A DNA stretch of 64,000 bases from Patagioenas fasciata (Eukaryota > Chordata > Aves > Columbiformes > Columbidae), in NCBI RefSeq assembly GCF_037038585.1, contig NC_092520.1, positions 64,541,501 to 64,605,500 on the forward strand, read 5' to 3'. The first letter of the stretch is position 1, and every line of letters begins with the position of its first letter. The notes under the pieces are model-generated. The model made no database searches. It was not told the DNA's origin and saw only the letters and a program-made list of their open reading frames with translations. Below are positions 24,201 to 39,200 of this stretch, piece after piece. Both the position numbers and the translations under genes were made by a program.

Positions 24201-27200
24201 TTCAAAGTCATGCTTTGAAAAGGTCAACAACCATGTAGATAAGGGTTATCTAATCAGTATGATGTCCTTGGATTTCTTAGAAGTAACAACAAAATAACCT
24301 TGATTATCAAGGTCCTTAATCAGCCTGTTAAAGCAAGTACGGTCTCATAGAGTGAGACAGTCCTCCCATGAGTTAATAATTGGTGAAAACCAAACTAGAT
24401 ACAATAAGGACCCCTAATGAGCTATTAGCACTCAAGAAAGGTCTTGAAGTCACTGTAGGTTGTATTACGAAAACATGGTATTGATATTTGATATGGAACA
24501 AGCAGACTGAATGTTGCTAATTATTTAGAAAACAACAGGTAATAAAATAGAAAATGTGCTATGGAGTTATGCAAGAACATTGTATTCCTTGTCATGAATT
24601 ATGTGTCCATCCCTGTCCCCTGCAAAATAAAGGGTAGGAGAACAAAAACTGTCAGAAGTAAGGAAAGATGATCAAATAGATGAGGCTACTTAACCTTGTA
24701 AAGTGGTTACAACTCTTACTTTATACTGGAAACATAATCTTCATACTGCTTTGCTGTTTTCAAATCATGAAGGAAGAGGTTAAAAAAAGACCTGTTGACT
24801 GCCAGGAAGCTGTGAAGAAGGTACACAAACACTAATAGCCAGAGTAGTTTAGATTACTTTACTGCATTCTGTGGAGAGGAAGCACACACATAAACAGGCT
24901 GTGATAGTGACAGGTGTACTTGGAGAAACAGAAGGCATAACAGACTTACGTTATGGACTAGATAGCCACTGACTTTCAGAACGAACATTGGAAAGTTGGT
25001 TAATGGAAGAATGACAGGCTACTGCATCCAGTTCAAATTTGGACTGAGAAAGGGTGAAGCGATTAGTTTGACATGGTGTAGCAATAGCAGCTAGGAGATA
25101 CAGGCCTTTTGAAAAGCAAGGGCTTAAACAGGATTTGAATTGTTGCAAACTTCATCTGTAGACTACCTGAATGTGTAAGAGGGCTGGTAGGCCATTAGGG
25201 CCATTCCTGATACAACTGTTGTACAAATGCTTTCTTATTGCTTCTGTATTGGATAATGGGAAAAAGGAAGAGGAATAAGAGTAATGCCAAGTCCTTCTAG
25301 CCCCTTTGGCTCCTTTAAAAGTGAGCTGAGAGAAAGAACTGTTATACCTTTCAACTAACAACCAATTGGCAGACGTTTCAGCAAAATAAATGTCTCTGGT
25401 ATTTAAAGACTTGTTCCATTATTCTTTTTCTGTAGTCAGTCTTTGTTTCTTTGTTGCTTTTTTTTTTTTTTTTTTTTTTTAATAGAAGGTATCTGATGTT
25501 GAAGTTTTGTTTTACATGACTTAAGACTTGCTTGCCTATCAGTGGTAATTGTGAATGGCTTATGAAGAGTGAGAGAGCAGCTTTCCCTGCGGGGTTGGAC
25601 TACTGTGTTGCGTGTATTTTGCTTGGCTATTGGATTCTTGAAGACCTGTTCTTTAATTCCCTGCCTTCAGCTGGGGGAAGGCACTTAGAGCAAAGCTGGG
25701 AATATTCTCTTGAAAAGGCCTATGCTAATGAAATTTTATCTCCTGTAGACCAGCATGCTTTATAAGGGTATGTCATATGCTGGAGTGTTGGGTATGTTTT
25801 TCAGGGGGCGTGGGAAAATATTTCAGTAATCACAAAGGATAAAGATAGGAGGGGATTATACTTTCTGTCAGATGCCTATTACCTTTAATACTCTGTTTTG
25901 AGAGAAAAATTGGGAGTACAAGGAGTTAAAACGTGTTCATACTAGACGATTGGGCTATAACATTAAACAGGAGAAAGTTTGAGAGAACATAATTCAATTT
26001 TGATTTATTTTTTAGCTTCAAATTTGTGAATGATACATTTATATTGACTCTCTATGCAGTTCAGAGCGAGTTTCTGTTAATACGCATTGTTAGTATAAAT
26101 GAAACTGGAATTGCTAAAATAATACAACGTGGCTGACCTGAAGCTATCTACTTCTATTTGTTTTAGGAGTTGTTTCTCTACTGGCTGTTCATCCTTCTAC
26201 AGTAAATACCCTTGGAAAACAGCTCCTGCCAAAAACATTCGGACAGTCGAATGTCAACATTGCACAACAAGTGGTAAGGAGACTTCGTGGGTTTTATGTT
26301 GTTTGTACTATTCCTTACACATACTGTAAAGTCTGACTTGTAGCTTGATAGTCTGTATCACTTGTCATGGGCAGATAGTCTAAGCTTCTTTCTAATTTTA
26401 ATAGACTTATGTTAAAACAAATGTTCTTTTGCTTAAAGAAGTACAAAGATGACTTTCAAATCAACATGCAGGTACCTAAATATTCAGGTGGCTTTTTCTT
26501 TCGCTAGCGTTGCCACTAAAAGACAGTGGCTCTTTCAGATTCTGCTTTGAAATCTGACATCGGGAAATGTAAATTAAGTCCATTAGCGCTTTTTTTGTTG
26601 AGATGGCGGTTAGGTGGAACAAAATGGAAAACAGGGCTACATTTCTTAGTGGTTAATTTAGATATCCTTTTGCATAAACACTTACTGTGATCTTTGTGTG
26701 AGGTACATGCAATTAGAGGTTTCAAAGAGTCTAGTGCAATGGCTAATATATAGGTTGTGAGAAGTCACATGTAGAGTGATCAAAATGAAAATTTGGTGAT
26801 CTGAGAAGAGTTGGTCTCAATTCGTCTTCTGGAAAAGCAACTGAAATGGCATATATCTTGTATTTGGGTTTCTTGATAGGAAGCAGTTTCCATCTGCCTT
26901 TCCTAGCTCTAAGATCTAAGGAGTGTTTTATAACTGTGGCTACCTGGAATCTGTAAACTGTACCACTTTAACAGCATGAAGATTGTGACAGTCTAGGCCC
27001 TCTGCAGTAGACACTGTATCTGTATAACTGCTTATTAGCTCTACTTTGAAGCTGTTATCATGCTCAGATAGCTGCTCTGGTATAGCTGTCAGTTTGAAGA
27101 GGGAAACAAAGACAATGAAAATCTGCAAACCTCCTCCTGTGTTCTTAATTGAATTGCAGATCCAGTATCACTATGTCTAAGTCTTGAGCTTCACATAGTT

Positions 27201-30200
27201 TGAAGAGACTGAGACAGACTGGAGATTATTGAATAATGAAATGTCTGTATAATTGCAGATCATTCACTGTGCTTTATTTCCAGCAGTGGTGGTGAATTAA
27301 CTACTTCCAGCAGCCACTTGGAAGTTAGAGTGTAGCAAAACAAGTTTAACTGAATGAAATTACTCCTTCATTAGGCAGCGTTTTATCAATACATTTCCAA
27401 ACAAGGAAATTCAGACAATTTAGGCATTCTTTTAATTTAAAAAGAGTAACCACCAGTACAAGGAGAATGTTCTAACTATAGATCATAGGCCATAATGACA
27501 TAGAGTGGGGGGGTCCCTTCTGGGGATTATTTTAAGACTGTGTATATGCTTGAGTTTAATATTGAAAATGAAATATTCCTCCAGGTAACCTGCAAAATCT
27601 TGAAGTACCAAAACCACACAATAATAATAAAATTAGAAATTGTCAGATGCCTTTTTAGACTTTCAACAGTGTTTATGTACATACAAATTATTGTGCCTGC
27701 CATTACAAGTTTAAATTGATGAGTCCTCATCTATATCATCCATGATTAATTTTACATGTTAATGTTGTTAGAATATGAGCCAGCAGCACGCTCAGGTGGC
27801 CAAAAAGACCAACAAATAGTGTGGCCAGCAGGACTAGAGAAGCGATCGTCCCCCTGTACTCAGCGCTGGTGAGGATGCATCTCTAAGTCTGTGTTCAGTT
27901 TTGGGCCCCTCACTATAGAAAAAATACTGAGGTGCTGGAGCGAGTTCAGAGAAGGGCAACGAAGCTGGTGAGGGGTCTGGAGCACAAGTCTGATGAGGAG
28001 CGGCTGAGGGAACTGGGGCTGTTTAGCCTGGAGAAAAGGAGGCTGAGGGGAGACCTCATCGCTCTCTGCAACCACTTGAAAGGAGGTTGTAGCATGGAGG
28101 GGGTTGGTCTCTTCTCCCAGGTAGCAAGTGACAGGATGTGAGAGGAAATGGCCTCAAGTTGCACCAGGGGAGCTTTAGATTGGATATTAGGAAAAGATTC
28201 TTAATGGAAAGGGTTGTCAGGCACTGGAATAGGTTGCCCAAGGCAGCAGTGGAGTCACCATCCCTGAAGATGTTGAAAAGATGAGTAGATGTGTCACTTA
28301 GAGACATGGTTTGGTGGTGGGTTTGGCAGTGTTAGGCTAACAATTGCATTTGATGATCTTAAAGGTCTTTTCTAACCTAAACAATTTTTTAATTTTAAAT
28401 ATGATTCTGAAATAATAGCTACTCTTAATGGTTGTTTTGTTAATATGATCATTGTGGAAAATTCAAGTTCGCGTTCATGATTTTTTTAGCACTTTAAGTC
28501 TTATTCTTAACATATTAGCAATTTTTTTTTGTGTGAAAGAGCATGTCTCAGAATATTTGTATTGGCCATTATTACTACAAAATCATATACTTAGCTGTAT
28601 GTAACTGAAGAGGGGATGGAGGTTTTATTTTCTGTAAATATATAGAGAAAATTTGGGTAAATTTCAGTTGACATTACAATTCTGAAGGATAACAATAACT
28701 ATATTTAGAAAAATCTCTAGAACACTGAAAATTAAGAGGATGTTAATTTTCTGCCAGTGAGCAAAATACTCTTGAGGGAGCAGAGTTGAGGAGTTAGCTT
28801 TTGACTCTGCTCAACTTTCTAACCTTTGAGTGGTAAAATGAGTTTTTTAATACTTAAGTACCTAATTTTCTGAGCTGGTGTGCTTTGTTCGGGTAATCTG
28901 ATTTCTGAGTACTGTCCCCATATAAGTTTTTCTGTGGAGTACAGTGAAGTGGACTCTGTGGGCTGTCTTGCTGTTCTCCGTTGTCCAGATCATACTCTTA
29001 AGGAGCTAACTGTAATCTTATTTCTCTTTTGCAATGAGAAAAATTTAGAGAAACAGCAGATACTTCTTTTTCTGTTTTTGCTCCTCCCTCTCCCCCTTCA
29101 CCATTTCCTCTGTTTTTGGTAAAACCATCCTCTAATTCTATCTGTAAGCTTTCCTTTTAGGATGTTCCTGGTGACTTGATACTGCTTAACTATTTATATT
29201 AATGCCCTTTTCATTCAAAGTCAGGGTTGTTTATGAACTTGTAAGTAAAAGTTATGGGCATTAACATTTCTATTAAAGAGCAAATAACACTAAGTAATTC
29301 CTTAGAAGATTCTTCTAGACTGTAAGATCTTCCTTAATAGTGATACATTAAAGTGTATAATTCTGGCTAGTTTGCAGACTTTTTGTGAGTTAATGGGAAC
29401 ACAGAGCAAGTTTTGAATGTACTAAGCAGACTGCACTTTTCCACTCTAGAAATGAGCCTCTGAATTTGTACAACCTTCCATTTATTGCATTGTTCAGTTG
29501 AGTATTTCAAGACGCAGCTGAGTGCAGTACACGTCCAGGGCTTACTGCTGGTTTTTCTCCCAGCTTTAATTCTACCCCCTCTCTTGTACTGGCTTGGCTT
29601 TCATCTTATTACACAGTCATACAGATTCTGTATGTGGCAGCAGAGTGATGCTGGGGATGTTTGTGAAGTTGGGAAACTAGGGAACAGAGTAGGACCCTCT
29701 AATTTTAGCCTCTGCAAGCAAGATGTTGAATCATCTCTTCAGTCCTCTGTAGCTGCATCCTAGAGAATAAAAACTGGCAAACAGCTTTCATCTGTCTTCT
29801 GTATTGTCTACATTACTTGAATAGCAAACGTGTGGTTTTTGCAGTCTTTTGAGACCAGTCAATAGCAGAACTGATAGTATTTTTTTCATTGGGAAAAAGT
29901 GAGCTGGTTCACATATGTCCTGTGCTTGTTCAGCATCCCTTATCCTCATTCTGTTTCCCACAGTCAAAATTTTTGGTTATGGAAAGTAGTAGGGGAGATT
30001 AATTGACTTTCCGTAAGAATTGGAAGCCTTTTAAGTATGGAAGTAAGCTACTGTGAAGGGGAGGAGGATCTAAGATTTTCCAGCTGTCAGGGGTGGATGT
30101 AACAGACTTGTATGTTAACTACTCAGAAAGGTGGCATCATATAAAAAAGACAGTATTTGCAAAGAAATGTAACTGTTTGTCCTTCCAGGCAGCTGAAATC

Positions 30201-33200
30201 AACAAGCATCTAATAGTCACTAGACTGCCTCTTGCACTCTACATGTAAAGGTTATTCAAATTTTGGTTAAACTTTCATACATAAAATGTTTCATTTTGGG
30301 TTTTCTTTTTTTTTTTTTCTTTTATTCTTGTTGAGGCAAAATTATTGCAGCTAGCTTGAGGAAGAAACTTAACATTTTGTTGGTGAGACAGAATGTGGCT
30401 GCAGGAAAATGTACAAGCTTGTGGGTCGTTATGAGTGTAGGTTGATTTGATGTTTGTTTCACTTACCTGATGCCAGGGATGCAACCTACTGTTTCCACTG
30501 GGAAGTACGTGTACAGTACATGTACAGTATCATTTTGTTTTCCTAAATACTCATTCTCTAGAAAGTTGTGTTTATAACGTTTCATAGGTTAAAAAAAATC
30601 ATCTACGTAAGTGGGAGTTCTGCTTCAGCTGGTTTTGCAGATCAGAAGAGCGTGGCTCTGTGTATGAATGAATGTGTGTATTACTTATGATCAAATTAGC
30701 ACATCTTTGGGACTACTTACCTGTGAGCTGGAATACCATGTTAAGCTGAATGTGTGCTCCTAACATGTTTCAAATGGGATAGTTCTGCCTAAATTGGTCT
30801 CACTCACTGCAGTGATAAAGAAGGTTGACCCTTACTCTTCCTCACCTCTAACATACTTGTATTTTGGTTTTGACTGTGCAGTAATAGAGACTAACTGCAG
30901 GAGAGAATTCGGCCTTTTTCTTTACCCTTATTTTTCTTTTTCTTTTTTGGGGGGGTAGGTGTGTTGTATGCGCTTTGATCTTGTCCAGGTTAGTGTAGGA
31001 CAGTACTAAGAAATCCAGCAAGCATGAAAAGCTCATTTAAGAAGAACAAAATATAAATGCTTATTACTTAGGGAGTGCGCTTAACTATATAGTATGTTAT
31101 CTGAAGGTTTTTATGCTAGTGTGTATAAAATTAATGCATCTAATAAAGTAGGTAGACAAGCATTATCCATGTTAGGATAATGCAGCATCTGAATATCTTT
31201 GAATACTTACAGTCATTTTCTAAATAATTTTATCTTTATTGTAGGTTATTGGTACACCTCAGAGACCTTCAGCGCCAAATACTATCCTGGTAGGAAGTCC
31301 ACATACACCTAACACACATTTTGTATCACAGAACCAGACTGCAGATTCTTCACCATGGTCTGCTGGGTAAGCAAAATAAAAGTTACAAAGCATTAATTCT
31401 TCTAAGTGTTCATTGTGATACTGTATGCATTCTTCAGACTAGCAGTGTGAGAGACATGGTCTGTTTACCTTTCCATCAAGAACACTTCAACATGGAATTA
31501 CACTGTACTAAAACCAGGCATAAGTCACACAACAATGAATGCCCCCTCATTTGTCATAAAAACAACTAGAATATTTTCTGTAAACACGGATGGATAATCT
31601 CACATTACTTACCTTTAGAGAATTTAGCTTCTAAAATACACAGGAGTTCATCTGACATGATTTAGGTTTTAATTTGGCATTTCTGTTTTTCTGGTGTATT
31701 TCAAAAAAATAAAGAACATTTCAGATTGAACAAATGTATCCTGAAGTATCATTTGAAATAAGAATGTAGTTCTTACTGGAAAAAGGTATTGGATGCAATT
31801 AAAGCATTTTTTTTAGTTTCTTTTCTCATGCAAGTTTGTTTTTAAGGGTCCCTTGTTAAATGTAGTTGCTTTGAAACTAAATTTATTATCAGAGTCTTAG
31901 CGTAAGTCAGATGTAGAGAATTGAGAGGTTCCATCATTGATACCAATTTTGTTCATACTTACATTTTTCCTGAAGTTACAGGGAACTTTAAAAGATAAGC
32001 AGAAAACTATTATACTTGTATCTGTTAAAACTTTGTTACAACTTCACATACTATATAACTTCAAATCTGTGTTTTAATAGTATTGTAATGTTTAATGAGT
32101 TCAACCAGTATAAGACTTTGTCTGTTCAGTGATTATTGAATTTATGTGGAACAGTGCTTAATCAGTCTAATTTTTTGTGGTCAACCAAATGGGCAATTTA
32201 AATAAAACAAACACAACAAAAAAACCTTCAGAAACATTATTTTCTGTAATTGATTTTTCATAGTTTGGTATCTAGCCCCATATACCTTCTTGTCTTGAAG
32301 ACTGGAAGGTTTTATATACTTACTTCTTTGAGGAATATCCCTATTGTTAACTTATTATCTGCTTAGTGGAGCTAGCAGAGTTGCCAAAAAGATGAATTTG
32401 TACTGTGTTTCAGCATCAAATGTTAGAATTGTTAATTATGGGGAAAATTACAGGGGAAAAATGTTGGGAAGGGGAGAGAAGCAGAACAAAAGGGAAGGCT
32501 TGGTTTTTGCAGCAGTGTGCTTGTATTTGAAAAAGAGACATTAAATATTCCAGAGTTCAAATCTTCTTAAAATATATATTATACGTATATTTAGGAAGCG
32601 GAACAAAAAAGGAGAGAAGAATGGCAAGGGTTTACGTCATTTCTCTATGAAGGTTTGTGAGAAGGTACAAAGAAAAGGAACCACCTCATACAATGAGGTG
32701 GCAGACGAGTTGGTTGCAGAATTCAGTACCACTGATAATCACATTTCACCAAATGAATCAGTAAGTATATGGGAGGTCAATGACATGTGAACTGAATGGG
32801 GGAAGAGAAATTTCTTTTGAGGCTTTTGTATTTCTTTCCTACTGCTAAAGGAAACAGTTCAGACATTACCTGCGTTTACCCATTTACTGTAATATGTTCA
32901 TTTTCAAATATTTTTGTCACAGATATGTTTTTGATTAATGCATTATGTCTACAGCAGGCTTATGACCAGAAGAATATTAGACGACGTGTCTATGATGCCT
33001 TAAATGTCCTTATGGCCATGAACATTATCTCTAAGGAGAAGAAGGAAATCAAATGGATTGGTCTACCTACTAACTCGGCTCAGGAATGTCAGAATTTAGA
33101 GGTATATGTATTAGGAAACTCACAGTGGCTTTGTGTTTGAGTAAGTGTTGATAGTTTTAATATGTTCTGATCCAACATGGGCATGTGATCTGAGAGAGCA

Positions 33201-36200
33201 AGGTAGAATAATGTAACGCCTTTTGAGTTTTTTTCTAATTTTATTTGTATTTACAGAACACACATTTAAACTTCTAGATTGTTTGAATATATGAATTCTT
33301 CTATGTAAAAAATACAGCTCTGTCACAGCTTTTACAGTTCACATCAAATAGTTCTGTTCTGAGTGGAAGTTAATCAGACTGAAGATAAATGAATATTTCC
33401 AATGTTGCAATAGTGGTGCTTCAAGAGTCAGGAAGATGGTTTTCTCTAAATGCCAAATACATCTGTGATGATAGATGCTGCATGTAGATCAGCATATATC
33501 TGCAGCACTCCTTTGTTGCTGTAGGTCTCATGTATTTTTGACATTTGTCTTACATGAACACATCAGGCTTTTTTTACTGCATGGCTTAGGTAAGAAGTAA
33601 AATGTTTTATACTGAAAGGCATTCATAAGTTCTGGACAGCTGGTTTTTTTTTTCTAATGAGAATTCTGAGATTTGCAAGATAAAAAAGTTACTGAGGTTT
33701 ACTCAAGTCGATTCACTTTACCAGAATAGAATGAGACTTTGCATTTGTTGTTAATAAGTCTACGTTCCCTTCAGCAGCACTGGAAAAATAAGTGTAGAAT
33801 CTGACAAATTGGAAAGAAAAAAAAATTTGGAATCTTATCTACAAAAAGATAATTTTGTGGAGATTTTTGTTTGATACTGATAATTGATTTTTCAGTTAGT
33901 ACTGTAATTGCCATCTAAATGAAGAAAATAGAGAATATCTAATCAATATGATTTCTAATTAATTGTTTATCATCCTGAGTGAAATTCATTAGTTAAGGTA
34001 AGAGTGGTATGTGGGGCACAAATAATAGGATGAGTATGGAGGGTGAAGATGACAGTACTGTGTGCTGAACCAGCTAGCTGGGGGGCTTTTGAAAGTAGAT
34101 CTCTTTGGATCTGCCTCCCAAAGTGTGGTATTGCCAGTAATGTTGGAACAAGAGAAAAAGAAGTGTGGCTTATTCATCTGGGTTTGATGCCATGACTGAT
34201 AATGACTGAAGTAAAAAAAAGCAACTTAAAATGTAATAATGCACAGTGAAGGTTCATGAGTTTAAGGTGGGAACAATGAGAACTTCTGATATCAAAGTGT
34301 GAAACTTGTGAATTGGTTGTCAGAAGAGGAGGGAAGAATTCAGTTAACCATTGAATAATTGAGCCACAAGTGTGATAGAATCATGAAAACAGTAAAAATC
34401 CTAGCATGTGTTGAGCTTACTTGAAGAAATTGCAGGATCCCTCTTTTTGCCCATTATTGCTTCATGAGTATTCTAGCTCCTATTTCTGCAAGCTTTATTG
34501 ACATTTAGATTTTTAGTGACATTACTTGACAAGTTTTTCAATAAGATTGTTTTTAATGAGTTTGAGGAAGCTAAATTTAATTTGTGAAATTGTCAAGTGT
34601 AATAAACTTTTTACTATTCTATTTAATATTGCTTAGTTTGCACTTAAGCTGTTGAAAAATCAAGTCAAATAATTTATAAGGGAACATAGGAGTTTGAGGT
34701 GATCCCGATCAAGTATTCAGTATTTTAAGTCTTTTTAAACTTGCACTTTGTGTGTATATTAGAATATTAGATTTGTTAAAGCATGTCCAGATAATGCAAA
34801 AAAGAAGTTGTGGAGCAATTAGTAAGGTCTATATCTTGAAGTAATATGGTTTACGTGTATGTGATACGAAAATATCTTACGTGAGTTGTGGCAAGTTTTT
34901 GGGGGGAAGATGGTTATTTGACTTTTCTAATACTAACTTGTAAGAACTAGTTCTACTTTTTATTTAATATGATATCACATCTTTCAGCAGCTTTTTCAAA
35001 TAGGTACACCTCTGAGTTTTTTCACGGAAAACAAACAGAAAACTGCGTTTATGTGAATTTCTAATTCCTGTCATTTTCTTGTTAGTTGGATATTTTTAGG
35101 ACCTAAGAGCAAAAGTTGATGTCCAGACCAGCAGTCTTTCTATCCAGTATGTTACCTGACAGTAGGAGTTACCTAGGGAAGGATTGTAAGATTAGAGAAG
35201 ATATTTAGTGATGTTTTCTCCTGGAACTTGTGGTTCAGGCATAACCTGAGATAGATACAGTATCCTTTTAATAGCGCCCAATTAATGTTTCTTCCACAAA
35301 TACTTACTTCATACAAAGTTTGCTTGTAATGTTGAGTCTTTGGTGACAGTGAGTTTCAGGTGCATGATGATCTTCTCATGAAATACCTTTTGTGTGTTTT
35401 TTAGCATACTATGTTTAGTTGATAACCTCGTTTTTTTTTCTAATTGGAATTGATAGTGACCTGCTCATTCCTTATTGACTTTCTCTATCTTATTCATGAT
35501 TTTGCAGATATCTTCCATGCTGTCTCTCATTAGTTCATTCTCCTTTCTGTAGGGTCCATACAAGGGAATAATGAATAAAATAGGAATCTGCTCTATACCA
35601 TTGATTATCCTGATTGCTCTTTTATGTGGTCTTTTTGAAATAGGAACACCAGCCCTACAGAATTCAAGGTGTAAATGTTCTGGATTCATATACTGATGTA
35701 GTGATAATTTCTGTTTTGTTCTCTGTTCCTTACCTAATATTTTTTTTTTTTGCTGCTGCTGCTGCTGTGTTGTGCTGAGCTGATGTTTTTGTAGATATTA
35801 TAATTTAAGATCTCTGCTAAATGTCATTTCCTTTCTAAAATTTGCATGAATGGCATTGTTTTCTCACACATACTACATCACCTTTACCAAAATTAATTGT
35901 GACGATGTCATCACTCAATGTTACAAGACACTTCTAAGTGTGCTTTGTGGTGGACTCAATTTTTACTATGCTAGATAACCCAGCATTGTCAGCAGATTCC
36001 ATCACCTTCCTGTTCACCCCATTATTCTAATTCTCTATAATTTGGGTAATCGTCTGTAAAATAAATCCTGGTGGGAATTTGCTGGTGAGCTTGCTCCGCT
36101 GAGAAAGTTGTTTCCTACCATTTTGTCTGCTGTATTTTAATATTTGTTTTCAGTATGTATTTAATACTGTGGGGTCTTAATATTTGGCTCCATAGCAGCT

Positions 36201-39200
36201 TCATTTCTTTAAGCATCTTTGGTGGATCTTCTGCAGTACTTCCAATATCAGTACACTGCATCAAGTGGATCCCTATGGTCCACATGCTCTTGGCTCCTTG
36301 AGACAACTTGGATATTTCTTTGAGATATAACTTGCGTTTGCAAAGATGTTTTTACGCTCTCCCCAATATATTGTACTTTATTCCCTGGTGTTCTAATTCT
36401 GCTCTTTCTTACAGTTTCCATCAGTAGTACTGATGGGAGACTTGATTGTTAGATCTCTAAATTATCTGCAGAACCTTAATGATTGACATCATACTTCCTA
36501 CCTCCAGTTCTCTGGTATTGAAATGATTTTAAGGGGAGAAAATGTTTATATAAAATGTTATTTAAAACCAACGAACTAACCAATCCTTTTTCTGTCTTAA
36601 GGTGGAGAAACAGAGAAGACTTGAAAGGATAAAGCAAAAACAGTCTCAACTACAAGAACTCATTCTACAGGTACAGTCAAGGTACTCTTGTCTATAGGGC
36701 AAGGTAACTTATATCTGTATTCCTGTTGGTTTATCCCAGTAAGTGATGGGAGACTTCTAAGACTAGAGGTGAATTTCTGGATGTGTAAACAGTTTTAATT
36801 TAGCACTGTAGTTGAGCTGTTACCGTACTGTTGGCCATTGCTATTTGGGAAGCCAGCAACTTTCCGTGAGTTACGATAAATTCTTTTGCAGTTTCAAGTG
36901 TATTTAAATAGGATTTATGCTAACAGGAGCTGCAGTTCACACCATGCCCTCTGAATTGTCCAATTCAGTTCTTGTGTCTAGAATTTTTTTTCTATGTTAG
37001 AGTCCACAGATAAAATTATGTGACTGTGGAAGTCATTTCATAATGCTCTGTCTCATGCCTTTCTTGGACGTTGTTGCCGCTGCTGTCTAGGTGACTTAAC
37101 TGCTGTGAAACAGTCACTGAACTCCTTCCCATATGACCCCTAACACACTGGGAGAAGCAGCAGTGTATCTCTTAAGTCACTGTGCTGCTGGTTCACCGGA
37201 ATGTGTCCCTTAGTAGTTGCGTAATCTGTGCAGGAGGGATGAGAATCTCAGGGAGAGTATGCAGGCAGAAAGTACAGATGGTTGTGGGACAGCAATCTCA
37301 ACAGCTCCCTGATTTTCATTACCCTCTGTGTTGGCTCTGGATTTTATTCCATTAGAAGAAGAATACTTTTTCTTAGTTTGATGGTTTACTGTAGGATTTA
37401 TAGCTTGAGTTTCAATAGTTAGCTTGAGTTTTTAGTTCGTACACTTGCTAATCTTTAAAATACGAATATTGCATTCTGAAAAGCAGTTTTCGTAACGTGA
37501 GAGTATCTAAGTCACTAATCTTACCTGAGTAATTCAGAAACCTTATGTCAGACATTAACTGTTTTTTAGCATGTAATTTCAGCAAAAATACAGTATTAAT
37601 CATCCATCTGTTCTTGTGGAGTGCAGTAGCTAGCAGGGGATACTAAAGAGAATGGAAGAAGGATACTATAAGAAAATAGTTTTTCCAATCCTTCTCTCTT
37701 CCTTCTGTCAAAGACCTGTCTAAGGAACTGTCCTGATGTAGTTATTAGAATGTGCATGTTTTTCTCAGTTAAGTTTTACTCTGTTGTATTTTTCAATACT
37801 ACCATTTGTGTCTGTTCTTGCATCTTAACATGCGGGAATATGGTGAACACTCTTTCTCCTTTTCTGCATTTACTTGCCACAACCATTGCTGATATTCTTT
37901 ATCCAAGGGGTTTTTTTTGTTAACAGGATCTTCAGAGGTTTAATTAATACTTTCATGTCACTGTTGCTTTTTCTAGCAAATTGCCTTCAAGAACCTCGTT
38001 CAGCGAAACCGACAGGCAGAACAACAGGCAAATCGACCGCCGCCTTCCAATTCTGTCATCCATTTGCCATTTATCATTGTGAACACCAGCAAGAAGACAG
38101 TGATTGACTGCAGTATTTCAAATGACAAGTGAGTTAACAAAGTTTTGTATTTGTTTTTTGGTACAGCTATGCGTTTTACATCCATGCTGAAGTGTTCATC
38201 TAGATTTGTTAAAAAAGAAATACAAGTAAGTTTACTTGTGCCTTGTGTAGATTGAGAGCATGCATTTGAGACAGGTAAAACTTTGTCATGTGGAATAGAA
38301 ACACAGTTTTGTAGAGCTTTTTAATAAATAGAATAATTGTGTTCACCTTTAATAATGTAAGTCTTATGTAAGACTTACTGACTAGAGATGTTAAAAGCAA
38401 CATAAGGTAGCTCTGCTGAAGTTTTATGTTGTACTTTACAAAGCAGTGTTTTCCTTTGGCTTTAACATGATGAAATGCAGCCAGCGGAATTGAAAATGGT
38501 TTTGCTTTCAGAACTGCTGTTCTGTGCTTTTGGTTCAAAAAGCTAGGGTTTTCATACGCTAAGTAAATGCTGAATGTAGCAGTGGTTGCTACTTGCACTA
38601 TTGGCTTACTAATAAAAGTTTTAAAACATTTTTAAAAATTACGGAGTAGACAGAGGAATGGGATTAAAGAAATGATTAGCAAACATGCAAAACGTTTAAT
38701 TGAAACTCTGTATCTGTTAAATCTGTTAATTACGTACATAGTGTGTATAATTACAGTTTTAATTACTTGCTATCAAATACATACATCTTGAAAAATTTGA
38801 TTGCTTAATGTGATATGTCACTAGCACTTTGTATCAAGCTTTTGAAATACTGTGATTCCTGAAACTGCAAAAGTAGTTAAAGTGATTGAAGCTAATTGAG
38901 ACGTTTTTCCTCTCCAGGTTTGAATATCTATTTAATTTTGACAATACTTTTGAAATTCATGATGATATAGAAGTACTAAAACGAATGGGAATGGCTTGTG
39001 GGCTAGAATCTGGAAGCTGTTCAGCAGAGGACCTAAAAATTGCGAGAAGTTTGGTTCCTAAAGCTCTGGAACCATATGTGACAGGTTAGTTACTCCAAGA
39101 AGAGTTGTTTTATTTTCCTCCTTAATACAAGACTAAAGAAAAAGACATGAAAATATCTAAGATCAGTTAATTTCCACTGGTTTGTGGTGAATATTTCTAA

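Larger units (their letters stand above)
12848..26166 (+). other. TFDP1: TFDP1 intron (13.3 kb)
   Basis: The largest intron. It holds a solo LTR (15151-15590), a CTCF-like motif (19028-19041), an old CR1 (about 22970-23645) and a poly-T run (25458-25480). An unexplained 130-codon minus-strand open frame lies at 13686-14078. The rest is AT-rich sequence in which I recognise nothing. Confidence 0.8.
33102..36601 (+). other. TFDP1: TFDP1 intron (3.5 kb)
   Basis: Contains an old minus-strand CR1-like LINE remnant at about 35440-36130 with an embedded TGC microsatellite. The rest is AT-rich with nothing recognised. Confidence 0.8.
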
